A stretch of DNA of 64,000 nucleotides from Symbiodinium natans (lineage: Eukaryota; Sar; Dinophyceae; Suessiales; Symbiodiniaceae): positions 404,001-468,000 of the forward strand of contig CAJNDS010002413.1 in assembly GCA_905221605.1 (NCBI GenBank), given 5' to 3'. The position numbers and the translations under genes are program-made. The notes below the pieces were generated by a model. The model saw only the letters and a list, made by a program, of their open reading frames with translations, did not search any database and was not told the origin of the DNA. Below are positions 20,343-30,936 of the stretch, piece by piece. The number at the start of each line of letters is the position of its first letter. The first letter of the stretch is position 1.

Positions 20343-20453
20343 GAAAATCTCTTTTCTACGCTCAACTGGGAATCTTGAGAGTTAGATGCATCGGCATATA
20401 TACACTGTACACTATACAACTGCATGACCTAGATTAGGCGGTACAATTTTGCA
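20342..20453 (-). repeat. 5' LTR of the copia element
   Basis: 112 bp, starting TG and ending CA on either strand, identical base for base to the copy at 12647-12758. It is very short for an LTR. A TATATAT box (20396-20402) is the only promoter-like element I can point to. Confidence 0.95.
20396..20402 (-). promoter_or_regulatory. TATA-like box in the 5' LTR
   Basis: TATATAT within TGTATATATGCC on the minus strand, about 55 bp before the LTR end. This is the only AT-rich core-promoter candidate in the LTR. The identical 3' LTR carries the same box. Confidence 0.4.
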
Positions 20454-20458
20454 CTAAA
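20454..20458. repeat. target-site duplication, right copy (CTAAA)
   Basis: Matches 12642-12646. The sequence beyond continues as CCCTGAACCCTAAACCC repeat. Confidence 0.85.
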
Positions 20459-20706
20459 CCCTGAACCCTAAACCCTAAACCCCAAACCCTAAACCCTAAC
20501 CCCCAAACCCTAAACCCCAAACCCTAAACCCTAAACCCTAAACCCCAGACCCCAAACCTTAAACCCTAACCCCCAACCCCAGAACCCCAAACCCTAAACC
20601 CTAAACCCTAAACCCCCAAACCCAAAACCCGAAACCCCAAACCCTAAACCCTAAACCCTAAACCCCCAAACCCTAAACCCTGAAACCCGAAAACCCTAAA
20701 CCCTTT
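20455..20706 (-). repeat. degenerate CCCTAAA tract flanking the retrotransposon
   Basis: The right half of the tract into which the copia element inserted; the left half is 12535-12646. CCCTAAA, CCCCAAA and CCCGAAA units are mixed. Confidence 0.85.
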
Positions 20707-20790
20707 GAAAGCCCTTTTTGCGCCTTGGGGAGCTGCGGGGTGCGGCGCACCGCCGCGGCGCACTCCGCGAGGCCCAGCATGGCGACCCCC
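20707..20790. CDS. putative exon, strand uncertain
   Basis: Minus frame reads VAMLGLAECAAAVRRTPQLP but lacks a close AG acceptor. On the plus strand AAAG and GGTTTG border an open frame. C-array on the left, G-array on the right. Confidence 0.35.
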
Positions 20791-21116
20791 AAAAAAAGCC
20801 AAGGGGTTTGGGGTTTAGGGTTTAGGGTTTAGGGTTTAGGGTTTGGGGTTTTGGGTGTTGGTTAGGGTGGGATTTTGGGGTTTGGGGCTCAGGATTTACC
20901 GGGCCTGGGGTTTAGGGGACTTTTTGGGGCTTTTAGGGTGAAGGGCTTGGGGGCTGAGGGGTTTGGAGGTTTGGGAGTGTTGGTCAGGGACTCAAGGGCT
21001 GGAAGGTTGAGGGCTTGACGCCAGGGTTTAGGGTTTAGGGTTTAGGGTTTATAGGGTTTAGGGTTTAGGGTTTAGGGTTTAGGGTTTAGGGTTTAGGGTT
21101 TAGGGTTTCAACCGAG

Positions 21117-21212
21117 CCTGAACCACATCGATGTTCTTTACTTCGTTCATGAGTCTGTGCCACGGCTGGAGCCAGTGGCAAACACGTCAGCGCGAGGCAG
21201 TAAAAAGAACTG
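21117..21212 (+). CDS. putative exon, possibly plus strand
   Basis: Plus frame LNHIDVLYFVHESVPRLEPV between CCGAG and donor GTCAAATC. The minus strand is open too (CHWLQPWHRLMNEVKNIDVV). One of only two islands with G-array on the left and C-array on the right. Confidence 0.35.
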
Positions 21213-21804
21213 GTCAAATCACCCTAAACCCTAAACCCTAAACCCTAAACCCTAAACCCTAAACCCGAAACCCTTTGAGCTCAGGACTTAAGGGCTTGCT
21301 TGCGACTTGGGGGTTCGGGACTTGGTCTGAAGGGCTCAGGCTCTGCACAACATCAAGCCGGGGCTTCCTGCAAGGGTTTAGGGTTTAGGGGTTTAGGGTT
21401 TAGGGTTTAGGGTTTAGGGTTTAGGTGTTAGGGTTTAGGGTTTAGGGTTTGGGGGTTTAGGGGTTTAGGGGTTTAGGGTTTAGGGTTTAGGGTCCCCTTC
21501 CACCCTAAAGCCTCAAACCCCAAAACCTACCTTTGAAACACCCTGAAGAAATACCTTTAAAAACCAAAGAAACCTCTTGCATTAAGATTTTTTTGGGTCA
21601 CGCAAAGAGCAGCAACCATAAGGTCCCTCCGAGGCCCCGAAACTTCCGAAACCCAGAAGCCTGAACCCCTCCAATGACCCAGAACCCTAAACCCTAAACC
21701 CCAAACCCTAAACCCCAAACCCTAAACCCTAAACCCTAAACCCCAAACCCCAAACCCTAAACCCTAAACCCCTAAACCCCCAAACCCCTTTCAATGCACG
21801 GCAC

Positions 21805-21872
21805 CGCGCGCCTCCCGCTCTTGCTGCGTGAGGGCCTTGGTGGCTGCATCGGCCGCGACCTGCCATCGGGAT
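21805..21872 (-). CDS. putative exon, coiled-coil-like
   Basis: 68 bp between acceptor ACCCCAG and donor GTGCCG. Reads WQVAADAATKALTQQEREAR. Confidence 0.45.
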
Positions 21873-22039
21873 CTGGGGTTTGTTGGGTAAGGTTTAGGGT
21901 TTAGGGTTTTGGGTTTAGGGTTTAGGGTTTAGGGTTTAGGGTTTGGGGTTTGGGGTTTAGGGTTTAGGGTTTAGGGGTTTGGGTTTAGGTTTTAGGGTTT
22001 GCGGGTTTAGGGCTTAAGGCTTAGGGCTTAGGATTCAAT

Positions 22040-23100
22040 CAGGGCTTGTGCGGTGTAGGGTTTACAGTTCACGGAGTCAGGACGACGTGGGGATCGTTCC
22101 TAATTAGGGTTCCTACTCGATCACGAAGGGGGTCGTACCCATTGAACATGTGGCTAGTTCTCGAAACTAGAGTCCCTTTTGGGCTTCCCGGCATGTAGCA
22201 CGGCACCCTAAATGAAGCACCCCAAAAGGGAACCCCCAAACCTTCAACCCTAAACCGTAAGCCCTAAACCAAGGAAGACGATACGGCGTTGAAACACGCC
22301 GGCCCATGATTGAGAGAGAGAGGCCGCAGCTGCAAGGTAGCCAGTGGCCAGCGCACGGCACCACCACGACGCTTTGCTCCCATGTGGAACCCTTAGCAGA
22401 CTTCCTCACAGGGTCCGGTGCCTCCTTTCTCCTGGCGGTCCTTCCGCCCTGGGAGGTGAAGAAACAGACTCAAGCAATGATTGCCCGAATGTCTCCATAC
22501 AGAGCCAGCTCAACACTCTCAGCGCATTTGCTCGATCCTTTCGATCTGCTCCATTCTCCGAGCTTTTCCACCTTCCTTCATTTCTTCCAGCTGCTCAGTC
22601 CTTTCTTCCATCTTTTCTCTCTGAGCTTTGCACCCCGATGGAGGGATCGGCCGACGCACACCAGTGGGCGCACCACGTCTCCGCACTTCGCACAAGGGCA
22701 CATCGGTATCATCTGCCCGGTAGAGCTGCCGCCCTCTGACACGCATCTGCATTGAGCCCCAAATCGCACATCTATGCCCTGCCCGGAGAGTCACATAGGG
22801 TCTAGGATTCAGGGTTCCCTACACCCTAAACCCTGAACCCTCAACCCCCGAGCCCTAAAGCCTAATTGAAGGCTGCAATATGCTTGTCTATCCTTACCCC
22901 TCGTGTTGCCAAAAGTGCTTCCGACAAGGCATGTTGGGGAGGGAGAGGGGGCGGGGAGCAACGCAAAAACTACGATTTGCTGAAGAACCACAAAAAACCA
23001 CATGAAAAAATGATAACCCCTATATTACCCTTATAAGGAAGAGTTTGTTTTCTTCAAGGGGGAGGGGGGGGTTCTGAAGCAATTGGCAGGTAACGAAAGG
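22040..23100. other. complex region without a clear gene
   Basis: 22290-22800 is free of telomere-like repeat. The longest frames are 149 codons (+, 22306-22755) and 91 codons (-, 22519-22794). The minus frame ends in a Glu/Lys/Arg-rich helix (KMEERTEQLEEMKEGGKARR); an overlapping minus frame holds CPCAKCGD. Neither has start or splice support I can judge. Confidence 0.3.
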
Positions 23101-23179
23101 CAAACCCTAAACCCTAAACCCTAAACCCTAAACCCTAAACCCTAAACCCTAAACTGCATTTGCACCTAAGGAGGCCTCG

Positions 23180-23382
23180 CGGCTTAGGGTTTAGGGTCAT
23201 AGGGTTCAGGGTTTAGGGTTTAGGGTTTTAGGGTTTTAGGGTTTAGGGTTTTAGGGTTTTAGGGTTTAGGGTCATAGGGTTTAGGGTCATAGGGTTTAGG
23301 GTTTTAGGGTTTAGGGTTTTGGGTTTTAGGGTTTAGGGTTCAGGGTTGAGGGTTGGGGGTTGAGGGTTTTAGAATTTGGGGT

Positions 23383-23414
<32 letters not shown>

Positions 23415-23470
23415 GGTTTAGGGTTTAGGGTTTAGGGTTTAGGGTTTAGGGTTTAGGGTTTAGGGTTTAC
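23180..23470 (+). repeat. mixed TTTAGGG, TTTTAGGG and TTGAGGG tract
   Basis: Blocks of different variants succeed one another: TTTTAGGG with TCATAGGG near 23210-23320, TTGAGGG near 23340-23415, then pure TTTAGGG. Confidence 0.85.
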
Positions 23471-23655
23471 ACACACAGACCCTGGAACCGCAAAGCCAGA
23501 TTAGACCCAAACCCAGATGAGACACAAACCGCGAGAAGCACCAAACCCTGCTAAGCCCAAGCCCAAAAAACAACCCTCAAGCCCCTAAACCCCCTAAACC
23601 CTAAACCCCCTCATCCCCCCCCAAAACCCCCTAAACCCCCCTAATCCCCGTAAAC

Positions 23656-23722
23656 CCCCTGGACCCCTGACCCTGGGGCTCTACGAGGGCTTCTCGACGC
23701 AAGGGTTCGGGGTGCCAAGAAG
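23656..23722 (-). CDS. putative exon
   Basis: 67 bp between acceptor GGCGGCAG and donor GTTTACGG. Reads FLAPRTLASRSPRRAPGSG. Confidence 0.3.
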
Positions 23723-24176
23723 CTGCCGCCCTTCTTGTTTAATTGCTTTGGGTGTCTTTTCAGGTTTAGGGTTTAGGGTTTAGGGTTTAGGGTTTAGGGG
23801 TTAGGGGTTAGGGTCTAGGGTCTAGGGTTTGGGGTTTGGGGTTTGGGGTTTGGGGTTCAGGGTTTACTGTTTAGGGTTTAGGGTTTCGGGTTTAGGGTCT
23901 CGAGCCTTTCGGCTTCAAGAGTTCTCACAGTTCACTCGGGCTTAGGGTTGAGGGCTTCTGGGCTCTGAAGCTGCGCCCAGCAAAGCAAGCCCGCAACCCT
24001 CAGCCCTGAATCCTAAACCACCCCTCAACCCCACAGGCTGAACCCTAAACCCCCTAAACCCTAAACCCTAAACCCTAAACCCTAAACCCTAAACCCTAAA
24101 CCCTAAACCCTAAACCCTAAAACCTAAGCCGAAACCCTAAAACCTGAACCCTAACCCCTAAACCCTCGACCCGAAC

Positions 24177-24237
24177 CCCTTCCAAGCCCCCTTGGTGCAC
24201 CTTCGCCAACTCCACCGGATGCTCCTGACTGGGTGTG
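24177..24237 (-). CDS. putative exon
   Basis: 61 bp between acceptor ATCTAG and donor GTTCGGG. One phase base, then TPSQEHPVELAKVHQGGLEG. Confidence 0.4.
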
Positions 24238-24354
24238 CTAGATAATGAGCTTGGGCCCAGGGTTGAGGGCTCAGAGCTGAAGGTTTGGGGTGTAGGGTTT
24301 TTCGGGTTTCGGGTTTCGGGTTTAGGGTTTGGGGTTTGGGGTTTGGGGCTTGGG

Positions 24355-24480
24355 GCTTGGGGCTTGGGGTTTAGGGTTTAGGGTTTAGGGTTTAGGGTTT
24401 AGGGTTTAGGGTTTAGGGTTTAGGGTTTAGGGTTTAGGGTTTAGGGTTTAGGGTTTAGGGTTTAGGGTTTAGGGTTTAGG
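24355..24480 (+). repeat. TTTAGGG array
   Basis: About 17 near-perfect units, then an abrupt switch at 24483 to C-strand repeat, forming a head-to-head junction. Confidence 0.9.
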
Positions 24481-24531
24481 GCCTAAACCCTAAACCCTTG
24501 AACCCGATACCCGAAAACCCTATACCTCAAC

Positions 24532-24586
24532 CCAGAAGCCCAGGAAAGCCCTCTCCCCAGACCGGACATCGGCCCCCCCAGAACGG
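24532..24586 (-). CDS. putative exon
   Basis: 55 bp between acceptor CCTGAG and donor GTTGAGG. Reads VLGGPMSGLGRGLSWASG. Confidence 0.3.
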
Positions 24587-24774
24587 CTCAGGGTTCAGGG
24601 TTCAGGGTTTAGGGTTTAGGGTTTAGGGTTTAGGGTTTGGGGTTTAGGGTTTAGGGTTTAGGGTTTAAGGCTTTAGGGTCCCAAGACTTCAGGGTCCGGG
24701 TTTAAGGTCTTAGCGTTGGCTTTCGCGTAGGGTTAAAAAGGGACACCCTATACCCTAAACCCTAAACTCTAAGG

Positions 24775-24912
24775 GTAGTTACATGGTCCCTTAATGCGGC
24801 CCTTAAAAAGGGGAACCCTTTAAAACCCTCCCATCTACTCTAGAAAACCCAAGGGCCCATGCATCAGAACCCTTCAAAGAAGGGTAAGGGACCATATGTA
24901 GGGCCCATGAAA
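24775..24912. repeat. dispersed foldback repeat, copy 2
   Basis: AAGGGCCCATGCATCAGAAC and GGGACCATAT match the copy at 2290-2422; ATGGTCCCTTA at the left mirrors AGGGACCATAT at the right. Confidence 0.5.
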
Positions 24913-25931
24913 CTTCCTCAGATAAACCCTCAACACCCTAAACCCTAAACCCTAAATCCTACACCTTAAAACCTACAACCTACCTTACCCTCAATGTTTC
25001 AATCCTCTCCCTGCTTGTCCTGTCGCTTGAGGCTGAGCATGTCCTGCACTTGCTTCGTGAGGTCCGCCTGGCTTAGGATTGGGTACCTTACTTCTGACTT
25101 CAACTTGTATGCCCTAAACCCTAAACCCGAAACCCAAAACCCCAAACCCTCTACCCTTTACCTTTTACCTTTAACTGTTTACCGTTTACGTGTTACCTAG
25201 ACCGTACCCTCAAACCTTCAAGTAGAAAGGCCTTCAAGGGGGGCTTAGGGTTTAGGATGTTAGGCTTAGCAGTTAGGATGTTAGTGGGTCACCTGGTGCC
25301 CCACGAAAACCTATGTAACTAAGTCCATAAGGAACCGGGATGTAATGTTGTAGTGGGGTGCCAAGAAACAGCCCTGAACTAAACCCTACACAAACCCTCA
25401 GCCATAAGCCCGAAACCCTATACAAATCCTAGAGACCCGTGTGGCTCCATTTCTGGCACCGCTTGCGAAGGGATGCGGCTAAATCCCAACAAGAACTCAC
25501 CTTAAGGTATACAGCTTAGGACAACAACCCTGAACCCTAAACGCTAAACCCTAAACCCTAAACTCACAGGGCCGTTCCGGCCCGCCTTGCGGCGGGGCCC
25601 AAAGTACAGATTTATGACATCCAGGATGATTAGGATGCTGAGTGCTTGAAAATCCAAAATGCTTACACCCTAAACCCCAATTTTTAGCCCCGACGAATCC
25701 TCCAGCTGCCTAGAAGCCCTGATCGCCGAAACCCTGGACCCCTAAGGCGCTGTAAGCCCTCTCATGAGCCCCTGAACCCTTAAACTCTAAAACCCTATAC
25801 CCTACACCCCTAAACCATCCTAAACCCTAAACCCCTAAACCCTAAACCCTAAACCCTAAACCCCTAAACCCCTAACCCCTAAACCCTAAACCCCTAAACC
25901 CTAAACTCCTCAAACCCCCGAAACCCTCAAC

Positions 25932-26005
25932 GCTTGGGACGCCGGCCAGGCAGCTGCGGAGCTGCTTGAACTCCTTGGTGCTCAGCCTGGGTCTTGGGGG
26001 GTGCT
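25932..26005 (-). CDS. putative exon
   Basis: 74 bp between acceptor GGGGCAG and donor GTTGAGGG. Reads RPRLSTKEFKQLRSCLAGVP. Confidence 0.5.
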
Positions 26006-26019
26006 CTGCCCCAGGGCAG

Positions 26020-26350
26020 AAGAGGGTTTAGGGTTTAGGGTTTAGGGTTTAGGGTTTAGGGTTTAGGGTTTAGGGTTTGGGGTTTAGGGTTTGGGGGGGG
26101 GGGTTTGAGGGGATTAGGGGATTAGGGGTTTAGGGGTTTAGGCCCAGGGGTTTGGGGGTTTTAGGGGTTTAGGGGTTTAGGGGTTTAGGGGTTTAGGGGT
26201 TTTGGGGTTTAGGGGTTTAGGGGTTTAGGGGTTTAGGGGTTTAGGGGTTTAGGGGTTTAGGGGTTTTTGGGGTTTAGGGGTTTAGGGTTTTTAGGGGTTT
26301 TGAGGGTTTAGGGGTTTAGGGGGTTTAGGGGTTTAGGGGTTTAGCGGTGT
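26020..26350 (+). repeat. TTTAGGG passing into TTTAGGGG octamer array
   Basis: Heptamers to about 26095, then mostly TTTAGGGG to 26345. G-rich side of the exon at 25932. Confidence 0.9.
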
Positions 26351-26449
26351 GGGTTTGGGATTGAAGGGCTTGTAAGCGTAGGGGGTTGAGGGCGTGTAGC
26401 TTTGCTCAATGCTCTTGTCCTTTCTGCAACTACCAAAACCCTATGCCCC

Positions 26450-26696
26450 AGACCCCAAACCCTAAACACCCCAAACCCTAAACCAACAAACTCCCAAACC
26501 CCCAAACCCGAAAAACCCCAAATCCCAAACCCCAAACCTCCAAACCCCAAACCCCAAACCCCCCTAAACCCGAAATCCCTAAACCCTAAACCCCAAACCC
26601 TAAACCCCAAACCCTAAACCCTAAACCCTAAACCCCAAACCCTAAACCCCAAACCCCAAGCCCCAAACCCTAAACCCCAAACCCCAAACCCCGAAC
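26450..26696 (-). repeat. CCCCAAA/CCCTAAA degenerate tract
   Basis: Pro/Lys-rich and Gly/Phe-rich reading frames here are repeat artefacts. Confidence 0.85.
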
Positions 26697-26793
26697 CCCG
26701 TGGAGGCCCCGCGAGGACGCCGCTGGTCCAGCGCCGCCTGCCGGAGCGTGCTGTTCAGCCGGAGCAGCTCCTGGAGGCCGCGCTTTTGAGGCC
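26697..26793 (-). CDS. putative exon, coiled-coil-like
   Basis: 97 bp between acceptor CCAAGCAG and donor GTTCGGGG. Reads LQELLRLNSTLRQAALDQRR. Confidence 0.55.
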
Positions 26794-27042
26794 CTGCTTG
26801 GAGGTTTATGCGGTTTAGGGTTTAGGGTTTGGGGTTTAGGGTTTGGGGTTTAGGGTTACTCATCTCGTTTGTTTCACATCGGACGCCCTCAGGAGTCTTG
26901 AAGCGTCGGCATTGGTAGGATGAGCGTGGGGCGCGTTTGCAACGCGTGAAAGGTGAGTGAAACCGCGGAGTGCTTTACTAAGTTTTGCAGCCGCTACAGC
27001 ATAAACTGCTTCAGGCCTTGAAGAGCACAGGACATCAAGTTT

Positions 27043-27185
27043 ATGGAATTCCCTCGAAGTTATGACTGTACTGATAACCCAACTATAACCACCTTAGGGC
27101 ACTTAAGGGGATTGCAAGTGGGTTATAAGCACAGTTATAACTGGGTATTTAGTATTAAGTACCAAGTAAACAGGGCGCCCGATAA
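27043..27185. repeat. MITE-related sequence
   Basis: GACTGTACTGATAACCC, ACTATAACCACCTTAGGGCA and GTTATAAGCACAGTTATAAC match the inverted-repeat family at 52245-52396. Confidence 0.45.
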
Positions 27186-27417
27186 ACCCAAATACGGCAA
27201 ACATACAATATCCCAAAAGGCAAGGTGTTGTGTGTGGGCTTAAGGTTGAGGGCTACGGGTCGAAGGTTTGGGGGGGTTAGGGTTGAGGGTTTTGGGGATT
27301 TTGGGTTGAGGGGTTGAGGGCTGAGGGTTTAGGGGTTTAGGGGTTGAGGGCTTGTGGGAGTTGAGAGTCTAGCGGGTGAGGGTTCAGAAGTACGACCCCC
27401 TCCCCTCCCCCATGCAC

Positions 27418-27505
27418 TTTGCGTGGCCTCCACGTGAGTTCGCAGACGCTCCGTCTCCACCTTCTCCGAGGCAACGCGTTTTAGAACTCTCACTCCAACT
27501 TCGAG
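27418..27505 (-). CDS. putative exon, coiled-coil-like
   Basis: 88 bp between acceptor CCCTAAG and donor GTGCATGG. Reads VASEKVETERLRTHVEATQS, heavily charged and helical. Confidence 0.5.
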
Positions 27506-27716
27506 CTTAGGGGGGCCTTGAGGGGGATGAGGGTTTCGGTTTTAGGGCACTTTCAGTGGCCTGAACAATTGCAGTTTTCCTTCATTAGGATTTGCCCAGC
27601 GTACCCATTCTTATGACACAAGCCCCTATATTAAGGGTGTGGCGTATAGGTTGGGGCAGTTGAGGGCTATGGCTGAAGATTGGAAAGGATGAGGAGGGTA
27701 ATTATAGGGCTGAGGG

Positions 27717-27910
27717 CTGCAATTAAGCGGCCGGCGCTGTAGTGTCCCACCGCCGGACAGCTTAATTGCAGCGGCCGGCCCTCCTGTATCCCGCAGCCCG
27801 ACCGCTTAATTGCAGACCCCCCCTCCGGAATGAAGCGGCCGTCAAGGGCCACCAACCGCTGAATTACCGCTCCCAGGGCTTAATTGCAGATGGGGCGTCT
27901 GCAATTAAGC
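27717..27910. repeat. cluster of GCTTAATTGCAG in both orientations
   Basis: Exact 12-mer CTGCAATTAAGC at 27717-27728 and 27899-27910, and its reverse complement at 27760-27771, 27804-27815 and 27878-27889. Partial copies (GCTGAATTACCGC, AAGCGGCC) lie between them. GCGGCCGGC repeats next to two copies. Confidence 0.8.
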
Positions 27911-28290
27911 TTGGGGCTCGGTGGTTAAGCTTTTCAGCTTTCGCAAGTTCTAGCTGTAGCTGTGGCACCGCAGCCATCCACCCACCCACCGCACCGGTGC
28001 TTGCACCTTAGGCTTAATGTTGGACACGTAGGGGTCGCTCTATAAAGTCAGCTTGGCCGGGCTGTTCGGGCAACCCTAAACCCCCCCAAACAAAACCGAG
28101 GCTGGGTTGGGAGAGAGAGCCTTGAACACCCGTGCACGCTACGCACGCCTGGCAAACCCTAAACACCAAACTCCCTAAACCCGAAACTCCCTAAACCCTA
28201 AACCCTCGACCCTAAACTCCCTCAACCCCAACCCTAAACTCCCTAAACCCAAAACCCTCAACCCCAAACCCTAAACCCTAATCCCCAAAC

Positions 28291-28358
28291 TCCCGGTGCT
28301 GGAGCCTCGTCGGCATGGTGCCGCGACTGCAACTGGGCAACCAACTCGTTGATGTTTC
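28291..28358 (-). CDS. putative exon
   Basis: 68 bp between acceptor GGCGGCAG and donor GTTTGGGG. Reads NINELVAQLQSRHHADEAPA. Confidence 0.5.
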
Positions 28359-28814
28359 CTGCCGCCCCGGAAAAGTTTAGGGTTTAGAGTTTAGGGTTTA
28401 AGGTTTAGGGTTTAGGGCGTGCCAAACGGAAGCGCGCTTTGGGAGCGCGCGGTAGTCTGCAGACCTACCCACCCCAAGACCGCCCACTTACAACTCTCAA
28501 GGAGTTAAGACCTTTTATTTTTTTACGAAGCATCACTTGAGAAGGGGCTACGAAAGCTAGTCACCACAGGGGGGTGGCATGCAGCGAGTCGGCAGGACTT
28601 GGAGCCGCCGGCGCAGCTTTGTCCGTATTTCAGGCACATGCCTCAACCGGTTAGTCAGGTAAGATCGAAGACCCCTAAACTCGAAATCTGAAGCCCTAAA
28701 CTCCTTCAGCCCCCTTGCTTCCCCCGCTGGAACCCCGTGTCGCAAACGAAGTTTAGGTACAGGGACGCTCTGTTCAGTACGACCTCTGCAAAGTACCACA
28801 GACCTTCAGAGCAT

Positions 28815-28990
28815 GGTGACTGTGGGGGGCGGGGGAGGACCTTGGGGGGGGTGGGGGGGGACCTTGTGGGGGGGGGGGGGGGGGGGGGAGCTGAAGGTGG
28901 TAGGGGGGGGGCCGGGGGGGGGCGCCGGCACCTTATCCTTCCAAAATGCTTCATGGTGAGGTGAGGGGGGGGGGGGGGGGCCCCCCCCAA
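28815..28990 (+). repeat. poly-G tracts ending in poly-C
   Basis: Repeated runs of 7-23 G with GACCTT spacers, then G14/C8 at about 28965-28990. Strong quadruplex and hairpin potential. Frames through it are artefacts. Confidence 0.9.
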
Positions 28991-29189
28991 CCCCCACCTT
29001 AAGTCTTGGGTTTCGGACCTGTTAAGGTGTGGAACCCTTTTTTTCCCTGGAAGCTTCTTAACAAGGTGAATACCAGTGCATGGGTAAACGACAACTCCCG
29101 CCAGCTCCACAGAGCTAGCTTTCGTGACATGAGTCAGCACTCACGCCCTTTTGGGGACCTCGACAAGGTGCGTGGACCAGGGCATTTGC

Positions 29190-29440
29190 GATGCGCAAAC
29201 GGGGCGAGGCAGGGTCAGTTGGGTTGGGGCGAAGGGGCTAAGGCCAGGGATGGCCGGGCCAGGAACAGACACAGGCAGCGAGGCTTGGTTGGCGCGAAGG
29301 GGCTAAAGCCAGGGAGGCAGGGTCAGGTCAGGGGCTTGGGCTGGCGCGAAGCGAGTGGACAGCTGGGTTGTGGACCAAGCCAAAACTGGTGTGCGGACAG
29401 CAGGCTTGGCGCGAAGGGGTGAGGCCAGCAAAGCCAGGCC
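29190..29440 (+). repeat. degenerate GGCGCGAAGGGGCTAAGGCCAGG tandem repeat
   Basis: At least four diverged copies of a GCGAAGGGG(C/T)(T/G)A module at irregular 50-80-bp spacing. A 138-codon frame spans it, but the repetition argues against a gene. Confidence 0.5.
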
Positions 29441-29578
29441 ATGGAATCATTACTGCAATATACTGCGACAGAGACGCTGAATCAGCCCTAAACCTTAAAC
29501 CCTAAACCCTAAACCCAAAACCCTAAACCCTAAACCCTAACCCCAACCCAAACCTCTTGCATAGGGTTTGGGGCCTAC

Positions 29579-29612
29579 AGGCGTCAACGCAGCTCGATGG
29601 CTTCTTTCGAGC
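29579..29612 (-). CDS. putative short exon
   Basis: 34 bp between acceptor AAAGAACAG and donor GTAGGCC. C-array on the left, G-array on the right. Frame LERSHRAALTP is one of two open. Confidence 0.3.
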
Positions 29613-29706
29613 CTGTTCTTTGGTTAGGGTTTAGGGTTTAGGGTTTAGGGTCTAGGGTTCAGGGTTTAGGGTTCATCCCGAAACCCTAAACCACTACACC
29701 CTAAAC

Positions 29707-29772
29707 CCCCCGCTTGGCCTGCACCAGCGTCGCTGACCGCTGTTCGGCCTGACCGCACCGAAGCCCAGACCC
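29707..29772 (-). CDS. putative exon
   Basis: 66 bp, 22 codons, between acceptor GGTTCAG and donor GTTTAGGG. Reads CGQAEQRSATLVQAKR. Unusually, C-strand repeat lies on both sides. Confidence 0.4.
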
Positions 29773-30179
29773 CTGAACCCTGAACCCTAAACCCTAAACC
29801 CTAAACCTTCGCTCCGTGGGTTTAGGGTGTGGGTTTTTGGGGTTTAAGCTTTGAGGTTCAGGGTTCATAAACGACCCAAAAGTCCAACGAACGAAAGCCC
29901 CAAGCCCCAAAGCCCCCAACACACCGAGGCCCTTAAAAACCTGGAAATCCGGAAGCCCATAAGATGCCCCAAAATCCGTTAACACTAACATGAGCGTGCA
30001 TATGCGTCAACATTAAGACAAATAATCGCATCAATATGAATAGAATATGAATGTTGGAAGGAAAGCCAAAATGACTCTTGCTAGCAAAGGAACACTAGTA
30101 GTTACTGTAACCCTAACCGTATTCGCGACAGCAAAGTAATAGTGAATTGCATGCTATAATCGTATTTGGGAAGAGTAAG

Positions 30180-30290
30180 AATAAGAGTAAGAGTAAAAGT
30201 AGGTGGAGGAGCAGTAGCAGTAGAAGTAGCAGTAGCAGTAGCAGTAGCAGTAGCAGTAGCAGTAGGAGTAGGAGTAGGAGTAGTAGTAGC

Positions 30291-30338
<48 letters not shown>

Positions 30339-30395
30339 TGTTGTTGTTGTTGTTGTTGTTGTTGTAGTTGTTGTTGTTGTTGCTGTTGCTGTTGT
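30180..30395. repeat. compound (AGT)n/(AGC)n/(TTG)n microsatellite
   Basis: Trinucleotide run changing from AGTAGC to AGT to TTG units. Poly-Ser, -Val, -Leu and -Gln frames on both strands are artefacts. 30395-30560 then holds several copies of a (C/A)GAACAATTGGCACCA motif. Confidence 0.9.
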
Positions 30396-30710
30396 AAAAT
30401 AAACTCCGAACAAGCGGAGCCAAAACCCCAAGTAATAGCCAAGTAAACTCCGAACAATTGGCACCAACCCTAGTTAGAAATTCCGAGCAATCGGCACCAA
30501 AATGAAATTCCGAACAATTGGCACCAGCCCTGGCTAAATTTCGAACAATCGGCACAGGGTTTATGGTCCGACGGTTGAGGGCCAAGGGGTTTAAGGTGCA
30601 GGGCCCTGTAGGATTCGGGGCCGAGGGCCTAAGGTTCAGGGCCAGGCATTTGGCCCAGGGGTGTAGGGAATCAGCAAACAATATCTTCCGAGTGAAATTA
30701 CATTGTCTCA

Positions 30711-30799
30711 ATGTTGTGGGATTCTTTGGACGGGTGGATATTTCTTCCAACGCTTGAGAAGCTGCTTGACTAGTGAGTGCTTGGACTTGAGACGCTGAA
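30711..30799 (+). repeat. dispersed TTGAGATGCTG repeat
   Basis: GGGATTCTTTGGACGGGTGG, then GCTTGACTAGTGAGTGCTTG and GACTTGAGACGCTGAACCC, passing directly into CCCTAAA repeat. The first part also matches 48145-48170. Confidence 0.6.
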
Positions 30800-30875
30800 C
30801 CCTAAGCCCTAAACCCTAAACCCTAAACCCTAAACCCTAAACCCTAAACCCTAAACCCTAAACCCTAGGCCACAC

Positions 30876-30936
30876 CTGCGCGCTGCTCCTCCGCGTGGGC
30901 GAGAACCTCCCGGAGCTCACGGACGCAGCTCTGGGC
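30876..30936 (-). CDS. putative exon with canonical splice sites
   Basis: 61 bp: acceptor CTCCCGCAG/G, donor CAG/GTGTGG. Reads AQSCVRELREVLAHAEEQRA, amphipathic and coiled-coil-like. CCCTAAA array to the left, TTTAGGG array to the right. Confidence 0.55.

Larger units (their letters stand above)
12647..20453 (-). mobile_element. Ty1/copia LTR retrotransposon with methyltransferase-like insert
   Basis: Complete 7807-bp element. In minus-strand order: 112-bp LTR, tRNA primer-binding site, a 414-codon ORF, Gag (coiled coil, capsid-like region, CCHC knuckle), aspartic protease, integrase, a C5-methyltransferase-like domain, reverse transcriptase, RNase H, polypurine tract, 112-bp LTR. Integrase precedes reverse transcriptase, which is the Ty1/copia order. 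The LTRs are identical and the flanks carry a 5-bp duplication CTAAA, so insertion was recent. The target was a CCCTAAA repeat tract. Gag-Pol is interrupted by several single-base frame changes, so this copy may be non-autonomous, or the assembly carries indel errors. Confidence 0.95.

Noticed and set aside
28706-29140. 144-codon Pro-rich minus frame
   Set aside because: Generated by poly-G/poly-C tracts.
30102-30750. Four overlapping frames up to 198 codons rich in Gln, Leu, Ser, Tyr or Val
   Set aside because: All run through a compound trinucleotide repeat and exist in every frame.
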